In this document: positions 32,316-41,324 of the stretch, in pieces
Layout: each line of letters opens with the position of its first letter
Position numbering within the stretch: the stretch's first letter is position 1
Source: DASXKD01 sp963806145
GTDB taxonomy: Bacteria > Actinomycetota > Actinomycetes > Streptosporangiales > Streptosporangiaceae
DNA: 64,000 nucleotides
Direction: 5' to 3'
NCBI GenBank assembly: GCA_963806145.1
Contig: CAWDXD010000023.1
Span: 89,178-153,177 of the forward strand
Program-made: the position numbers and the translations under genes
The notes under the pieces: generated by a model
What the model saw: only the letters and a program-made list of their open reading frames with translations
What the model was told of the DNA's origin: nothing
Databases searched by the model: none

Positions 32316-34793
32316 GTGGGTGGCGACCCCGATCCGGCCGCACGGATTCAGCGGCTGCGTACCAGGCTGGGCTTGTCCCAGGAACAGCTCGCGCGGCAGC
32401 TGGGCGTGTCATTCGCCACGGTCAACCGCTGGGAGTCCGGGCGCACCCAGATGTCGGCGCGGGCCGGCCGCGCCCTGGCTGAGTTCGAGGCACGTGCCGC
32501 CGCGGACGGCCCGCCCACGGCCGGGCTGCCGGTCGCGCAGTCGAGCTTCATCGGCCGGGCCAGCGAACTCACCGAGCTGAGCCAGATCATCGCGACGTCC
32601 CGGCTGGTCAGCCTGGTTGGCCCGGGTGGCGCCGGGAAGACCCGGCTGGCCATCGAGGCGATTCGCCGGGGCGGCCCGCCGGCCGAGGTGGCGTTCATCC
32701 CGCTCGAACCGGTGCGCCAGCCGGCCTCGCTGGTCCCGGCGGTGGCGAACTGCCTGCGGGTACGCGATCAGCCCGGACTGAGCATGCAGGAATGCCTGGC
32801 CGCGGCGCTGGCGGCGGCACCGCGGCTGCTGCTGCTCGACGGCGCGGAACACCTGCGTGCCGCGGTCGCAGAGCTGGCGGGCCAGTTGCTCGCCGCCGCG
32901 GACGGGCTGCGGATCGTGGTCACCAGCCGGGTCGTGCTGGGCGTGCCCGGCGAGGTGTGCTGGACCGTACCGGCGCTGGAGTGCCCCTCCGCGGCGGCAG
33001 GCGCCTCCGACATCGCGGCCAGTGACGCGGTGCGGCTGTTCATCGCCAGGGCGCACGAGCGGATGCCGGGCTTCGCCAGCGCCGATGTCGCACCGCACGC
33101 CATCGCGGAGCTGTGCCGCCGGCTCGATGGCCTGCCGCTGGCCATCGAGCTGATCGCGGGCTGGGTCGGCACCCTGTCGGTGCCCGAGATCCTCACCCAG
33201 CGGGCGGTGCTGCTCGACGCCGAACCGGGCAGCCAGCCGCAGGGCCGCAGGCTCGTCGACGTCGTGCGGACAAGTTATGACCTGCTCAGCCCCGGGCAGC
33301 AGCGCCTGCTGCCCGCACTGAGCGTGTTCGCCGGGCCGTTCACGGCCGGCGATGTCGGGGCCGTCAGCGGCGCGCCGGGCACGCCGGCGCACCTGATCCG
33401 CGGGCTCGTCGACTCCTCCTGGCTGGTGGTCATCCCTGGCGAGGAGCACAACAGGTTCGCCATGCTGGAGACGCTGCGCAGCTTCGCCGCGGCCCGGCTG
33501 GACGAGACCGGGGAGGGACCGCGGCTGCGGCACGCCCATGCGGCGCGTTTCGCCCAGCTCGCCGTCGACAGCGAGGAGGGCATGGCCGGGCCGGACGTGG
33601 CTTGCTGGACCACCCGGCTGGAGGCCGCGCAGGCCGACCTCGATGTCGCGCTGGCATGGGCGGACGAGGGAGATACCGACCTTGGCCTGGCGATGAGCGC
33701 GGCGCTGTGGCGATGGTGGCTGGTCAGCGGGCGGCTGGCGGCGGGCCGGGGGTGGCTGGCCACCTTCCTGGCCCGGGCCGGGCAGCGCCGGGACGCACTG
33801 GCCGGCCGGGCGCTGTGCTCGGCCGCGGTGCTGGCCGCGGAGAACGGCGACTATGCCGCGGCGATCCGCCAGGGCCAGCAGGCACTGGCGGTGTTCGAGC
33901 CGCTCGGCCAGCGGGAGCCGATGGCACACGCCGCCACCGTGGTCGGCTCGGCGCACCGTTATCTGGGTGACCGAGCCGCCGCCCGGCGCAGCTTCCAGGC
34001 CGCGATGGACCTGCGGGCGTCGGCGGGCGACCGCCGCGGCGTCTCCGTAGCGCTGAACAACATGGCGCTGCTGGAGGCGGACGACGGGGAACTGGGCCGG
34101 GCGCGGGAACTGTTCGAGCAGGCCCTGGTCATCAAGAGGCAGCTCGGTGAGCAGCGGTCGCTGGCGATCGGCCTGGCCAACCTCGCCGACGTCCTGATCC
34201 GCAGCGGGCAGTGGGAACCGGCCCGGCGGGCGCTGGCCGAGGCCGCCGAACTGGCCGAGGGCATTGGCAGTCCGCAGCTCATCGGCACGCTGCGGTGCAG
34301 CCAGGGCAACCTGGCGGTGAAGGAGCGCGGCTGGGCCAGGGCGGCCGGGCACTTCCAGGCAGCGGCCGCCGCGCACCGCGACGCCGGGCACCCGCACGAC
34401 ACCGTGGAGGCCATGATCGGGCTGGGCCGGGCCTGGCACCAGCTGGGCCGGACCGTGGACGCGCTGCGGCAGCTGCGCGCCGCCGAGGCGCTGGCCGCCG
34501 AGATCGCGAACCCGCAGCGGCTGGCCGAGGTCCGCGCGGCCCTCGCCGAGGCCGGCGAGGGCGTGGCGCCGCTCCCCGGCGGGCTCACCGCCCGCCAGGC
34601 GGAGGTGCTCAGGCTGCTCGCCTGCGGCCTGTCCAACAAGGAGATCGCCGGGCAGCTCTACCTGAGCCCGGCCACGGTGGAACGGCACCTCGCGACGGTG
34701 TACCGAAAGCTCGGGGTGACCGGGCGGGTCGAGGCCGCGCGCTACGCCATGGCCCATGGCCTGGTCACCACGTCAGCGCCACCGGTGTTATAA
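32316..34793 (+). CDS. XRE-NB-ARC-TPR-LuxR regulator with two DNA-binding domains
   Basis: An 825-residue STAND-type regulator. Residues 1-60 are an XRE helix-turn-helix (RLGLSQEQLARQLGVSFATV, NRWESGRTQ). Then an NB-ARC-like ATPase: SSFIGRASELTEL, Walker A LVGPGGAGKTRLAIEAI, Walker B RLLLLDGAEHLR, sensor VVTSRVVLGVPGEVCW and CRRLDGLPLAIELIAGW. A TPR-rich half follows (VALNNMALLEADDGELGRAR and similar), and the end is a LuxR helix-turn-helix (LTARQAEVLRLLACGLSNKE, SPATVERHLATVYRKLGV). Having XRE at one end and LuxR at the other is uncommon. GTG 32316 begins right before the XRE fold. Target unknown; the esterase gene is divergent, and autoregulation of the gap is possible. Confidence 0.85.
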   Translation: MGGDPDPAARIQRLRTRLGLSQEQLARQLGVSFATVNRWESGRTQMSARAGRALAEFEARAAADGPPTAGLPVAQSSFIGRASELTELSQIIATSRLVSLVGPGGAGKTRLAIEAIRRGGPPAEVAFIPLEPVRQPASLVPAVANCLRVRDQPGLSMQECLAAALAAAPRLLLLDGAEHLRAAVAELAGQLLAAADGLRIVVTSRVVLGVPGEVCWTVPALECPSAAAGASDIAASDAVRLFIARAHERMPGFASADVAPHAIAELCRRLDGLPLAIELIAGWVGTLSVPEILTQRAVLLDAEPGSQPQGRRLVDVVRTSYDLLSPGQQRLLPALSVFAGPFTAGDVGAVSGAPGTPAHLIRGLVDSSWLVVIPGEEHNRFAMLETLRSFAAARLDETGEGPRLRHAHAARFAQLAVDSEEGMAGPDVACWTTRLEAAQADLDVALAWADEGDTDLGLAMSAALWRWWLVSGRLAAGRGWLATFLARAGQRRDALAGRALCSAAVLAAENGDYAAAIRQGQQALAVFEPLGQREPMAHAATVVGSAHRYLGDRAAARRSFQAAMDLRASAGDRRGVSVALNNMALLEADDGELGRARELFEQALVIKRQLGEQRSLAIGLANLADVLIRSGQWEPARRALAEAAELAEGIGSPQLIGTLRCSQGNLAVKERGWARAAGHFQAAAAAHRDAGHPHDTVEAMIGLGRAWHQLGRTVDALRQLRAAEALAAEIANPQRLAEVRAALAEAGEGVAPLPGGLTARQAEVLRLLACGLSNKEIAGQLYLSPATVERHLATVYRKLGVTGRVEAARYAMAHGLVTTSAPPVL

Positions 34794-34967
34794 CTCCGCG
34801 CCGCGGCTGTCGCGGGCACCGGTCCGCCCCGGCCGCGAATACATGGTTACCAGGATTCGGCGCGCTCTTCCCGCGGCCTATAAATGCCTGTAACTCGCCG
34901 CGCCGGGCCCGGTACCGGGGCACGGGCCCGCCGCGGCGGCGAATACGCGCTCACCGAAAGGACCGCC

Positions 34968-35672
34968 ATGGAAGAGCAGCTTCTCGGCTCGACGCTCCCG
35001 GTGCTGTCGATCTGCCTCAACCCGGGGGAGAGCGTCGTCGCCGAGACCGGGGAGTTCTCCTGGATGACCGACTCGATCCAGATGTCCACCGGCATGGGCG
35101 GCTCGGCGCTGTTCCTGTCCAGCTACACGGCCACCGACAGCGCCGGGACCATCGCGTTTGCGGCGAAGCTGCCGGGCAGCATTCTCGGCATCGATGTGGG
35201 CCCGCAGCACGAGTACCTGGTACACCGGCACGGGTTCCTGGCCGGCACCGCGGGGACCGAGATCTCCGCCGGATTCCAGCAGTCCTTCTCCGCCGGGATC
35301 TTCGGCGGCGAGGGTTTCGTGCTGCAGCGCGTGGCCGGCCAGGGCCGGGCCTGGATCGAGCTGGCCGGTGAGGTGGTCAGGTACGACCTGGCCGCCGGCC
35401 AGTCGCTGCGGGCGCATCCCGGGCACGTGGGGATGTTCACCGCCTCGGTCTTCTTCCAGGTGATGCGGGTTCCGGGGGTCACCAACCGGTACTTCGGCGG
35501 GGATGCACATCACTTCGCGGTGCTGTCCGGCCCGGGCGCCGTCTGGCTGCAGTCGATGCCCCTGCCCGTGCTCGCCGCCTCACTGGCGCCCTACCTCCCC
35601 CAGGCGCAAGGCGGCCACACCGCCACCGAGAGTGATGTGACCGGCGCGATCATCGGCGACCTGCTGCGCTGA
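34968..35672 (+). CDS. AIM24 / TIGR00266-family protein
   Basis: A 234-residue all-beta protein of the AIM24 (TIGR00266) family, related by fold to TRAP-like beta barrels. The N-terminus MEEQLLGSTLPVLSICLNPG, GESVVAETGEFSWMTDSIQM and FFQVMRVPGVTNRYFGG are typical. ATG 34968 follows AAAGGA by six bases; the frame extends upstream but in poor coding sequence. Bacterial roles are unclear (the mitochondrial relative affects inner-membrane architecture). A lipoprotein gene follows after 39 bases. The 174-base gap before it shows no other gene. Confidence 0.8.
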   Translation: MEEQLLGSTLPVLSICLNPGESVVAETGEFSWMTDSIQMSTGMGGSALFLSSYTATDSAGTIAFAAKLPGSILGIDVGPQHEYLVHRHGFLAGTAGTEISAGFQQSFSAGIFGGEGFVLQRVAGQGRAWIELAGEVVRYDLAAGQSLRAHPGHVGMFTASVFFQVMRVPGVTNRYFGGDAHHFAVLSGPGAVWLQSMPLPVLAASLAPYLPQAQGGHTATESDVTGAIIGDLLR

Positions 35673-35711
35673 GCAGCCGCTTTCGTCACTTCAACCACAA
35701 AGGACAAGACA

Positions 35712-36497
35712 ATGGATGTTCACTTTCCCGGCCGGATGGCCGGCGTCCTGGCGGTGGCCGCGCTGCTCGTGGCCGGGTGCGGTGGCGGGTCGGGTAACTC
35801 GGGCGGGTCGGGCGGCTCGGGCGCGTCCGGCGGCTCGGGCTCTGGCTCCGGCACGCAGTCCAGCAGTTCAAGCTCGTCCGGCGGTTCGACCACGTCGGCT
35901 GGCTCGACCCTGTTCCCGGTCGCGGTCGGCGAGAAGTGGGTATACGTCAGCCACCTGGGCGTTGGCGGATCGTCCACGGTCACGAACACGATCAAGGCCG
36001 TCAAGCCGGTGTCCGGCGGCGACCTGGTCACCATGGCCGACGCCAACCACATCGCCGGGGTGACCAAGCCCACCCAGGTGACCTACATGTTCTACTCAGA
36101 CGGCTCCATCGGCGTCCCCTTCACGCAGTTCGAGGGGGGCAAGGTGACGATCAAGTCGGGCAGCATCGTGTGGCCCTCGGCGTCGCAGATCGCGTCCGGC
36201 CAGTCGCACTCCTCGGTGCTCGCCATCTCGTTCAAGACCAGCGGCCAGACTCTCAACGAGAAGGTCCACGTCACGGTCAAGGGCGGCGGGACGCAGAGCG
36301 TGACCGTGCCGGCCGGGACCTATCAGGCCACCGTGGTGGACCAGAGCATGGCGGAGACCGTCCTCGGGCACCGGGTGGACACCGTGGTCCGTACCTGGCT
36401 GGCGCCCGGTGTCGGCCCGGTGCAGTCCGAGGTCCTCGACCAGGGCAGCGTCGGGGGCGTGCTGGTCCGCCAGGAACTGAAGTCGTTCACCAAGTAG
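35712..36497 (+). CDS. Secreted lipoprotein of unknown function
   Basis: A 261-residue lipoprotein: MDVHFPGRMAGVLAVAALLV then lipobox VAGC with the lipidated Cys near residue 23, then about 45 residues of almost pure Gly/Ser linker, then a beta-rich domain starting TLFPVAVGEKWVYVSHLG. The phrase LFPVAVGEKWVY and the later VPAGTYQATVVDQSMAETV resemble envelope proteins that measure or bind small solutes, but no family is certain. ATG 35712 has AAAGGA upstream. Anchored on the outer face of the membrane. Downstream is the GC-rich repeat and terminator region. Confidence 0.65.
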   Translation: MDVHFPGRMAGVLAVAALLVAGCGGGSGNSGGSGGSGASGGSGSGSGTQSSSSSSSGGSTTSAGSTLFPVAVGEKWVYVSHLGVGGSSTVTNTIKAVKPVSGGDLVTMADANHIAGVTKPTQVTYMFYSDGSIGVPFTQFEGGKVTIKSGSIVWPSASQIASGQSHSSVLAISFKTSGQTLNEKVHVTVKGGGTQSVTVPAGTYQATVVDQSMAETVLGHRVDTVVRTWLAPGVGPVQSEVLDQGSVGGVLVRQELKSFTK

Positions 36498-36501
36498 CTG
36501 T

Positions 36502-36606
36502 GCCGGCCCGGGGGGAGCGACCCCCCGGAACCCCCCGATGGCCTACGGCCCGGTTCCTTCGTCACCGGGCCGGGGCCCCGCCGGCCCGGGGGAGCGACCC
36601 CCCGGG
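36502..36606. repeat. Related GC-rich hairpin repeat, third locus copy
   Basis: This stretch repeats the elements of 32169-32296: AGCGACCCCCCGGA at 36516-36529, then CCCCCCGATGGCCTACGGCC at 36531-36550, and CTTCGTC in the loop of a hairpin (GGCCCGGT ... ACCGGGCC). CGGGGGG-AGCGA-CCCCCCG forms a further hairpin, and the block GCCGGCCCGGGGG plus AGCGACCCCCCGG recurs at its right end (36580-36606). It lies between convergent genes, unlike the first locus. Confidence 0.75.
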
Positions 36607-36620
36607 CCACACCAGCCACC

Positions 36621-36654
36621 GCACCGGCCGGGCACCGACCGCCCCGGCCGGTGC
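36621..36654. terminator. Likely bidirectional terminator between convergent genes
   Basis: GCACCGGCCG at 36621-36630 pairs exactly with CGGCCGGTGC at 36645-36654, a 10-base stem with a 14-base loop. It sits between the ends of the lipoprotein gene (plus) and the Tat-protein gene (minus). No T tract, as usual in high-GC genomes. Confidence 0.6.
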
Positions 36655-36669
36655 GGTCTATTGCCTGGC

Positions 36670-38151
36670 TCAGGTGAGCTCGATCAGCGGGAACGCGCGG
36701 TGGCGGCGCGGCGGGATGAGGAAGTTCTGCCGCCGGGTCGCGGTGATGAAGCGCTCAAGCCCGTTGGCCGTGGGGTCCACGCCGAACTCGTTCTGCAGGT
36801 CGAGCGACGCCTGGTGGATGCGCAGGGTCTTGAAGAACTGCGCGGTCGGCACGAAGATCGTGAACTGCAGCTTGGGCAGGCTGCCGCCGCCCGGAACGTC
36901 CATGGCGTCGAAGCCGGGCCCGTCCATGCGCAGGTGAATGGGCGTCCCGTCCGCGGCGCGGGAGGACCGCTGCAGGCAGGACAGGTGGCCCATCCGCTGC
37001 TCCCCGTTGTTGGTGCCGATGCCCGCGGCGGTCTGCTGGGCGTAGTGCGGTCCCCGGTTCTGGTTGGGCAGCAGCGACGGGCCGCCGCCGTCGGTGAACT
37101 GGTCGGCGTTGCCGGGCACGAGGTTCGGCGCGTGGAACGCGTACTGCACCCGCTGGACGAACTTGCCGTCGGTGCCCGGCTTGGACGTCGGCGTCTTCAT
37201 GGCGAAGAACTGAAGCATGTCCAGGATCAGGTGGGACAGGTGCTGGACGGCGCCGTGGTCGAAGTAGTCGCCGGCCGCGGCGGTGGTCAGGTGCGCCGAG
37301 GAATTGCCCGCGAACGTGCAGGCGGGAGCCGGGCCGGAGCCGTTCACCTGCTGGTCGGCGAAGCCCATCCACATCGGCGACTGGTGCTGGATGAAGTCCG
37401 CGAAGGGCAGGCCGTGCCGCGTGGCTATCGACTTCGGCAGCCCCATCTGCACGAACATGTGCCGGCTTGAGGTGAAGCTGAGCAGCCCGGTCCAGGCGGG
37501 CGAGGAGACCGCCTTGCCGCGCAGCTTGCCGCTGCCGCCGAGCCAGGCCAGCACGTCGGTGAGGAACGCCGCGTTGTCGCTGCGCAGCGTGAACAGCAGG
37601 TCGTTGCGCTCGATGGCGACGTCCACGTTGAACCGCAGCTTGCGGATGCGCGGGTTGGCCGGGCTGACGTCGGTCGGGCCCGGCACGGCCTCCTGGAGCA
37701 CGTATTGGCTGTGGTCGGACAGCAGCCGGGGCATGTGCCCGGACACCAGGCTCCCGTGCAGCCCGCCGGGCAGCCGGCTGAAGTACGGCACCCCGTAGGA
37801 CACGAACGTGACCAGGTTCGCCGCGCCCCAGGGGTAGGCCTGCTCCAGCGCGGCCAGCACCCGGCCCATCTCCGCCTGGTCGGCCTTGGCCGGGGTGCGC
37901 TCCAGCGCCGCCGTCAGGAAGATCGTGTGCACCGGCGGCAACTGGAACTTCACCCCGCTGCCGAAGGTCTGCGGCGGCGAGGAGAGGAAGGCGGAGATGT
38001 CGAACTGGATGTCCGGCGGAGCGGCTGCCGCGAGCGCGCGCTGCGGCACGAAGGCGAGCGGCCCGGCCGCCTCCAGCGCGGCCACGGCCGCCGCCAGGAC
38101 GCCGGCCTGCCGCAGCGCGGCGCGCCGGGTGATCTGTCCCCGAGAATCCAC
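36670..38151 (-). CDS. Tat-exported protein, DUF7405-like, possible Dyp-peroxidase relative
   Basis: A 493-residue exported protein. It opens with a twin-arginine signal (RGQITRRAALRQAGVLAAAV) ending near RALAAAAPP. The mature part has IQFDISAFLSSPPQTFGSGV, HTIFLTAALERTP, LVTFVSYGVPYFSRLPGG, SRHMFVQMGLPKSIATRHGL and MWMGFADQQVNGSG. The layout recalls uncharacterised Streptomyces DUF7405 proteins and, more distantly, Dyp-type peroxidases, but the GxxDG haem motif is not seen, so catalysis is not claimed. Start is GTG 38151 or TTG 38154, both behind AAGGGG. Folded export by Tat implies a cofactor. Ends at the terminator shared with the lipoprotein gene. Confidence 0.6.
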   Translation of the reverse strand: MDSRGQITRRAALRQAGVLAAAVAALEAAGPLAFVPQRALAAAAPPDIQFDISAFLSSPPQTFGSGVKFQLPPVHTIFLTAALERTPAKADQAEMGRVLAALEQAYPWGAANLVTFVSYGVPYFSRLPGGLHGSLVSGHMPRLLSDHSQYVLQEAVPGPTDVSPANPRIRKLRFNVDVAIERNDLLFTLRSDNAAFLTDVLAWLGGSGKLRGKAVSSPAWTGLLSFTSSRHMFVQMGLPKSIATRHGLPFADFIQHQSPMWMGFADQQVNGSGPAPACTFAGNSSAHLTTAAAGDYFDHGAVQHLSHLILDMLQFFAMKTPTSKPGTDGKFVQRVQYAFHAPNLVPGNADQFTDGGGPSLLPNQNRGPHYAQQTAAGIGTNNGEQRMGHLSCLQRSSRAADGTPIHLRMDGPGFDAMDVPGGGSLPKLQFTIFVPTAQFFKTLRIHQASLDLQNEFGVDPTANGLERFITATRRQNFLIPPRRHRAFPLIELT

Positions 38152-38220
38152 CAAGCATCCCCTTCATCTGCGCAGGCCGGAAAACGGCACCAGGAAACGC
38201 TTAAGACGGCGCAATCCTAT

Positions 38221-39075
38221 TCAGCCGGCCAGCAGTTCGGCAGCGTGGTCCGGGACGTAGGTCTGCGAATCGCGCGGGGCGCGCACGTAGCCTTGGCTGG
38301 CCGGCCGGGGCGGCAGCTCCAGCGGCCTGCGCTGCACGTCGTGGTAGGCGAAGGTGCTGAGCAGGTGGGAGATCATGTTGATCCGGGCCCGCCGCTTGTC
38401 CGCGCTGTCCACCACGAACCAGGGTGCCTCGGGGATGTCGGTGTGCACGAACATCTCGTCCTTGGCCCGCGAGTAGTCCTCCCAGCGGGTGATCGACTCC
38501 AGGTCCATCGGGGAGAGCTTCCAGCGCCGCATCGGGTCCTCCAGCCGGGAGCGGAACCGGTTCTGCTGCTCGGAGTCGCTCACCGAGAACCAGTACTTGC
38601 GGAGCAGGATGCCGTCCTCGACGAGGAGCCGCTCGAAGATGGGGCACTGGTGCAGGAACCGGCTGTACTCCTCCTTGGTGCAGAACCCCATGACGTGCTC
38701 GACGCCGGCCCGGTTGTACCAGCTCCGGTCGAACAGCACGATCTCGCCGGCGGCGGGCAGGTGGTCCGCATACCGCTGGAAGTACCACTGGGTCTGCTCC
38801 CGCTCGGTCGGCGCAGGCAGGGCGTTGATCCTGGCGATCCGCGGGTTGAGGAATTCGGTGACCCGCTTGATCGTGCTCCCCTTGCCCGCCGCGTCCCTGC
38901 CCTCGAAGATCACCACCAGCCGGGCGCCCTCGGTACGCACCCATTCCTGCAGTTTCACCAGCTCGGCCTGGAGCCGGAACAGCTCCTTCTCGTAGATCTT
39001 CTTGGGCATCCGCACGATCTGCTCCGCCGCGTCCGGGTCGCCTGGCTTTCCGTTCTTCCCGTCCTTGTGTGCCAC
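38221..39075 (-). CDS. ppk2: Polyphosphate kinase 2
   Basis: A 284-residue PPK2-family enzyme that transfers phosphate between polyphosphate and nucleotides. It carries Walker A VVIFEGRDAAGKGSTIKRV, the family's RVTEFLNPR and PTEREQTQWYFQRY segments, Walker B with lid IVLFDRSWYNRAGVEHVMGF, and the conserved SPMDLESITRWEDYSRAKDEM and DIPEAPWFVVDSADKRRARI. GTG 39075 has AAGGAG seven bases upstream. The length is that of single-domain class I/II enzymes; direction (ADP or GDP phosphorylation) cannot be told. Between the Tat-protein gene and the sigma-factor pair. Confidence 0.92.
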   Translation of the reverse strand: MAHKDGKNGKPGDPDAAEQIVRMPKKIYEKELFRLQAELVKLQEWVRTEGARLVVIFEGRDAAGKGSTIKRVTEFLNPRIARINALPAPTEREQTQWYFQRYADHLPAAGEIVLFDRSWYNRAGVEHVMGFCTKEEYSRFLHQCPIFERLLVEDGILLRKYWFSVSDSEQQNRFRSRLEDPMRRWKLSPMDLESITRWEDYSRAKDEMFVHTDIPEAPWFVVDSADKRRARINMISHLLSTFAYHDVQRRPLELPPRPASQGYVRAPRDSQTYVPDHAAELLAG

Positions 39076-39228
39076 CGTGGTGCTCCTTCCCGCGAGGCGG
39101 GCCGCTGCGTGCGGTCCGCCGCGCCTCTGCGGGAATACTTGCCCGGAGTTGGGGGGTCACGCACTTCCCAGACCAGGCAGGCCCTAACGCCGCTTTGTCC
39201 ATGCGCGCGACTGGGTCACAGTACCGGG

Positions 39229-39821
39229 TCAGCCGGAGCCGCTCCCGCCGGACGGCGCGGGCGGGAGGCTGACGCAGCGGGGCACGCGCCCGGTGATGAT
39301 GCCCCCGGCTCCCAGCGAGGTACTGCCTGGGCCACCGCTACCGCTGAAGGCCAGTATCATCGTGTCCCCGGCGGGGATGCCGCCCTTGCCCAGCTTGACC
39401 GTGACGGAGCGATGCCCGCTCTTGGACACTCCGGTCATGACCGACACGCTCGGATGCGGGGCCGGCCGGGGTGCGGCAGCGACCCGATCGCCGGGCAGCC
39501 TGGCCGCACCGGGACGACTCTCACCCGGGCGCGCATCGCATGCAGGGCCGCATTGGCGCCGGCCACGCCGGACGCGCGGTCGACCGACACCGTCACGGTG
39601 CCGTTGTGCTGGGTCACCGAGTACGCGGCAAGGGCGGGTGCGCTGCCCAGCGCCATCACCACAGCGGTGGTGACAACGGCCACCGCGCCGGCCGCGCCGG
39701 TGGCCAGCCACACCGGCCGCCGGACCCGGCGGCGGGCCGGCACTGGCCGCGGCACGGCACGCAGCCGGTGCCCGTGCTCGGCCATCAACTGCCCGAACAG
39801 CTGATCCTCGAACTTCGTCAT
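39229..39821 (-). CDS. Membrane-anchored partner of the ECF sigma factor, split by one base
   Basis: About 197 residues after correction. ATG 39821 overlaps the sigma-factor stop (ATGA). The N-terminal MTKFEDQLFGQLMAEHGHRL is typical of actinobacterial proteins encoded after ECF sigmas; then a basic stretch and a single membrane helix (LATGAAGAVAVVTTAVVMAL), and an outside domain AYSVTQHNGTVTVSVDRASG. Near 39455-39470, by a C run, the frame must shift; the other frame continues APHPSVSVMTGVSKSGHRSV, GIPAGDTMILAFSGSGG and ends at TGA 39231-39229. No zinc anti-sigma HxxxCxxC motif is seen, so an anti-sigma role rests on position alone. Confidence 0.65.
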
Positions 39822-40447
39822 GCCTTCACCTCTGGCTCACTCGCAGGATCGGTGCCGTGCGCCGGATCCGGGCTGGCCGTTTTCCGCAGCCGGGCCCGGG
39901 CCCGCATCAGCCGCATCCGCAGTGTGCCCGGCGCGACGCCGAGCACCTGGGCCGCTTCGTTGGGCCGCAGGCCCGTCAGGTCCACCAGTTCGACCACCGC
40001 CCGGTCCGCGGCGGGCAGCGTGGTCAGCCCGGTGACCAGTGCCCGGCCAGCGCGTTCGGCATCGATCCGGTCGATCAGCTCGCCGACCTCGTCGGGGGCG
40101 AGTTCGCTGCGGCCCGCCAGCCGCTCCACCCTGCTCCGCTGCTGGCTGTGTGCTCGGCAGTGCGCGGCGTAGATCCGCCGGGCGATGCCGAACACCCAGG
40201 CACGTGGCGTGCCTTTGCGCGGGTCGAAGGTGGCGAACGACATGATCGCCTGGACGAAGGTGTCCGCGGTCAGGTCGGCCACGGTCTGCGGCTCCGCGCT
40301 GCGCCGCGCGAAGTAAGCGGTCACCGCCGCCACGTTCGCCCGGTACATCGCCTCGAACTCGGCAATGCCGCCATCAGCCGGCCCGCTTTCCTGCGGTGCC
40401 GGGCGTGACGGCGGTGAGTTCGGCGACGATGACGCTATCTGGCTCAC
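39818..40447 (-). CDS. ECF-family RNA polymerase sigma factor
   Basis: A 209-residue sigma-70 family factor. Region 2 is FEAMYRANVAAVTAYFARRS to LTADTFVQAIMSFATFDPRK and RAWVFGIARRIYAAHCR; region 4 is LPAADRAVVELVDLTGLRPN, EAAQVLGVAPGTLRMRLMRA. The N-terminus is a Ser/Pro-rich tail. GTG 40447 starts the frame. The gene overlaps that of its membrane partner, so the two are co-made. The regulon is unknown; an upstream autoregulated promoter is likely in the 40448-40544 gap but no clear motif was found. Confidence 0.9.
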   Translation of the reverse strand: MSQIASSSPNSPPSRPAPQESGPADGGIAEFEAMYRANVAAVTAYFARRSAEPQTVADLTADTFVQAIMSFATFDPRKGTPRAWVFGIARRIYAAHCRAHSQQRSRVERLAGRSELAPDEVGELIDRIDAERAGRALVTGLTTLPAADRAVVELVDLTGLRPNEAAQVLGVAPGTLRMRLMRARARLRKTASPDPAHGTDPASEPEVKA

Positions 40448-40544
40448 ACCCCTAGTTGGCCCTTTGCCCCCGCGGCGTCACACCCGTGCGGTCAGGACGG
40501 AAACCAGCCGAGATCATCACGGGGCAAGGTTGCCCGATGCGGCA

Positions 40545-41324
40545 CTACGTCCCTTCCGAGGGCCGGTTTCCCGGGCCTCCGGCAGGCTCGAAGCCGGCTC
40601 CGCGATCCTCGGCGGCCCACCGGGCGACATAGCTGAACCGGTCCGCGCGCACCAGGCCGTGCCGCCATTCCACCGGGGTCCCGTGGCTTGAGGCCAGCCG
40701 CTCGATGGCGAGCGCCGGCGTGCGGGCACCAAGGCCGAGCAGGTCCCGCTGTTCGGCGGTGGGCAGCACGGGCCGCAGCCGCTCCCAGCCGGCGTCGGGC
40801 CACAGCCCGCACTGGGCGTGCAGTTCGTGGTACAGCGCGGTGCGGGCGAAGTCGACCTCGAGCAACGGCCGGGCCAGCGCGGCCGGGAGCCAGGAGCAGT
40901 CGAGCACGATCGGCTGGTCGTCGGCCAGGCGCAGCCGCTCCAGGTAGACCAGCGGCTCGTCCGGTGCCCGGCCAAGCACCTTGGCCGCTTCCTCGTCACG
41001 CCGTTCCTCAAGGTGGCGCACGACGCTGCGCTGCACGTAGCCCTGGGCCTCGACCGAGCGGAACAGGCTGTACAGCGCGCCGAGCGGCTGTTCGATCAGC
41101 GCCCCGGTGACGAACGTTCCCCTGCCGCGGCCGCGCTCGATGACCCCTTCGGCCTGGAGCCGGCGCACCGCCTCCCTGACGGTGTGACGGCTCACCCCGT
41201 AGGTCTCCCTGAGTTCCTCGTCTCCGGGGAACCGCCCGGTGAACTCGCCTCTGGCCAGCCGGCCGCGCAGGTCGCCGAGCACCTGGGCCCACAGCGGCAG
41301 CGGGCTGTTGCGGTCGGGGATCAC
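40545..41324 (-). CDS. GntR/HutC-family transcriptional regulator
   Basis: A 259-residue regulator. The winged helix is at the N-terminus: LPLWAQVLGDLRGRLARGEF, RETYGVSRHTVREAVRRLQA, EGVIERGRGRGTFV. The rest is a UTRA effector domain with VVRHLEERRDEEAAKVLGRA, PLVYLERLRLADDQPIVLDC and a C-terminal AIERLASSHGTPVEWRHGLV. Members respond to sugars, amino acids or fatty acyl ligands. Start GTG 41324. Neighbours give no hint of the ligand. Confidence 0.88.
   Translation of the reverse strand: MIPDRNSPLPLWAQVLGDLRGRLARGEFTGRFPGDEELRETYGVSRHTVREAVRRLQAEGVIERGRGRGTFVTGALIEQPLGALYSLFRSVEAQGYVQRSVVRHLEERRDEEAAKVLGRAPDEPLVYLERLRLADDQPIVLDCSWLPAALARPLLEVDFARTALYHELHAQCGLWPDAGWERLRPVLPTAEQRDLLGLGARTPALAIERLASSHGTPVEWRHGLVRADRFSYVARWAAEDRGAGFEPAGGPGNRPSEGT

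Noticed and set aside
37705..39804. Long plus-strand frame across the Tat protein, PPK2 and sigma partner
   Set aside because: It crosses three well supported minus-strand genes and contains no motif.
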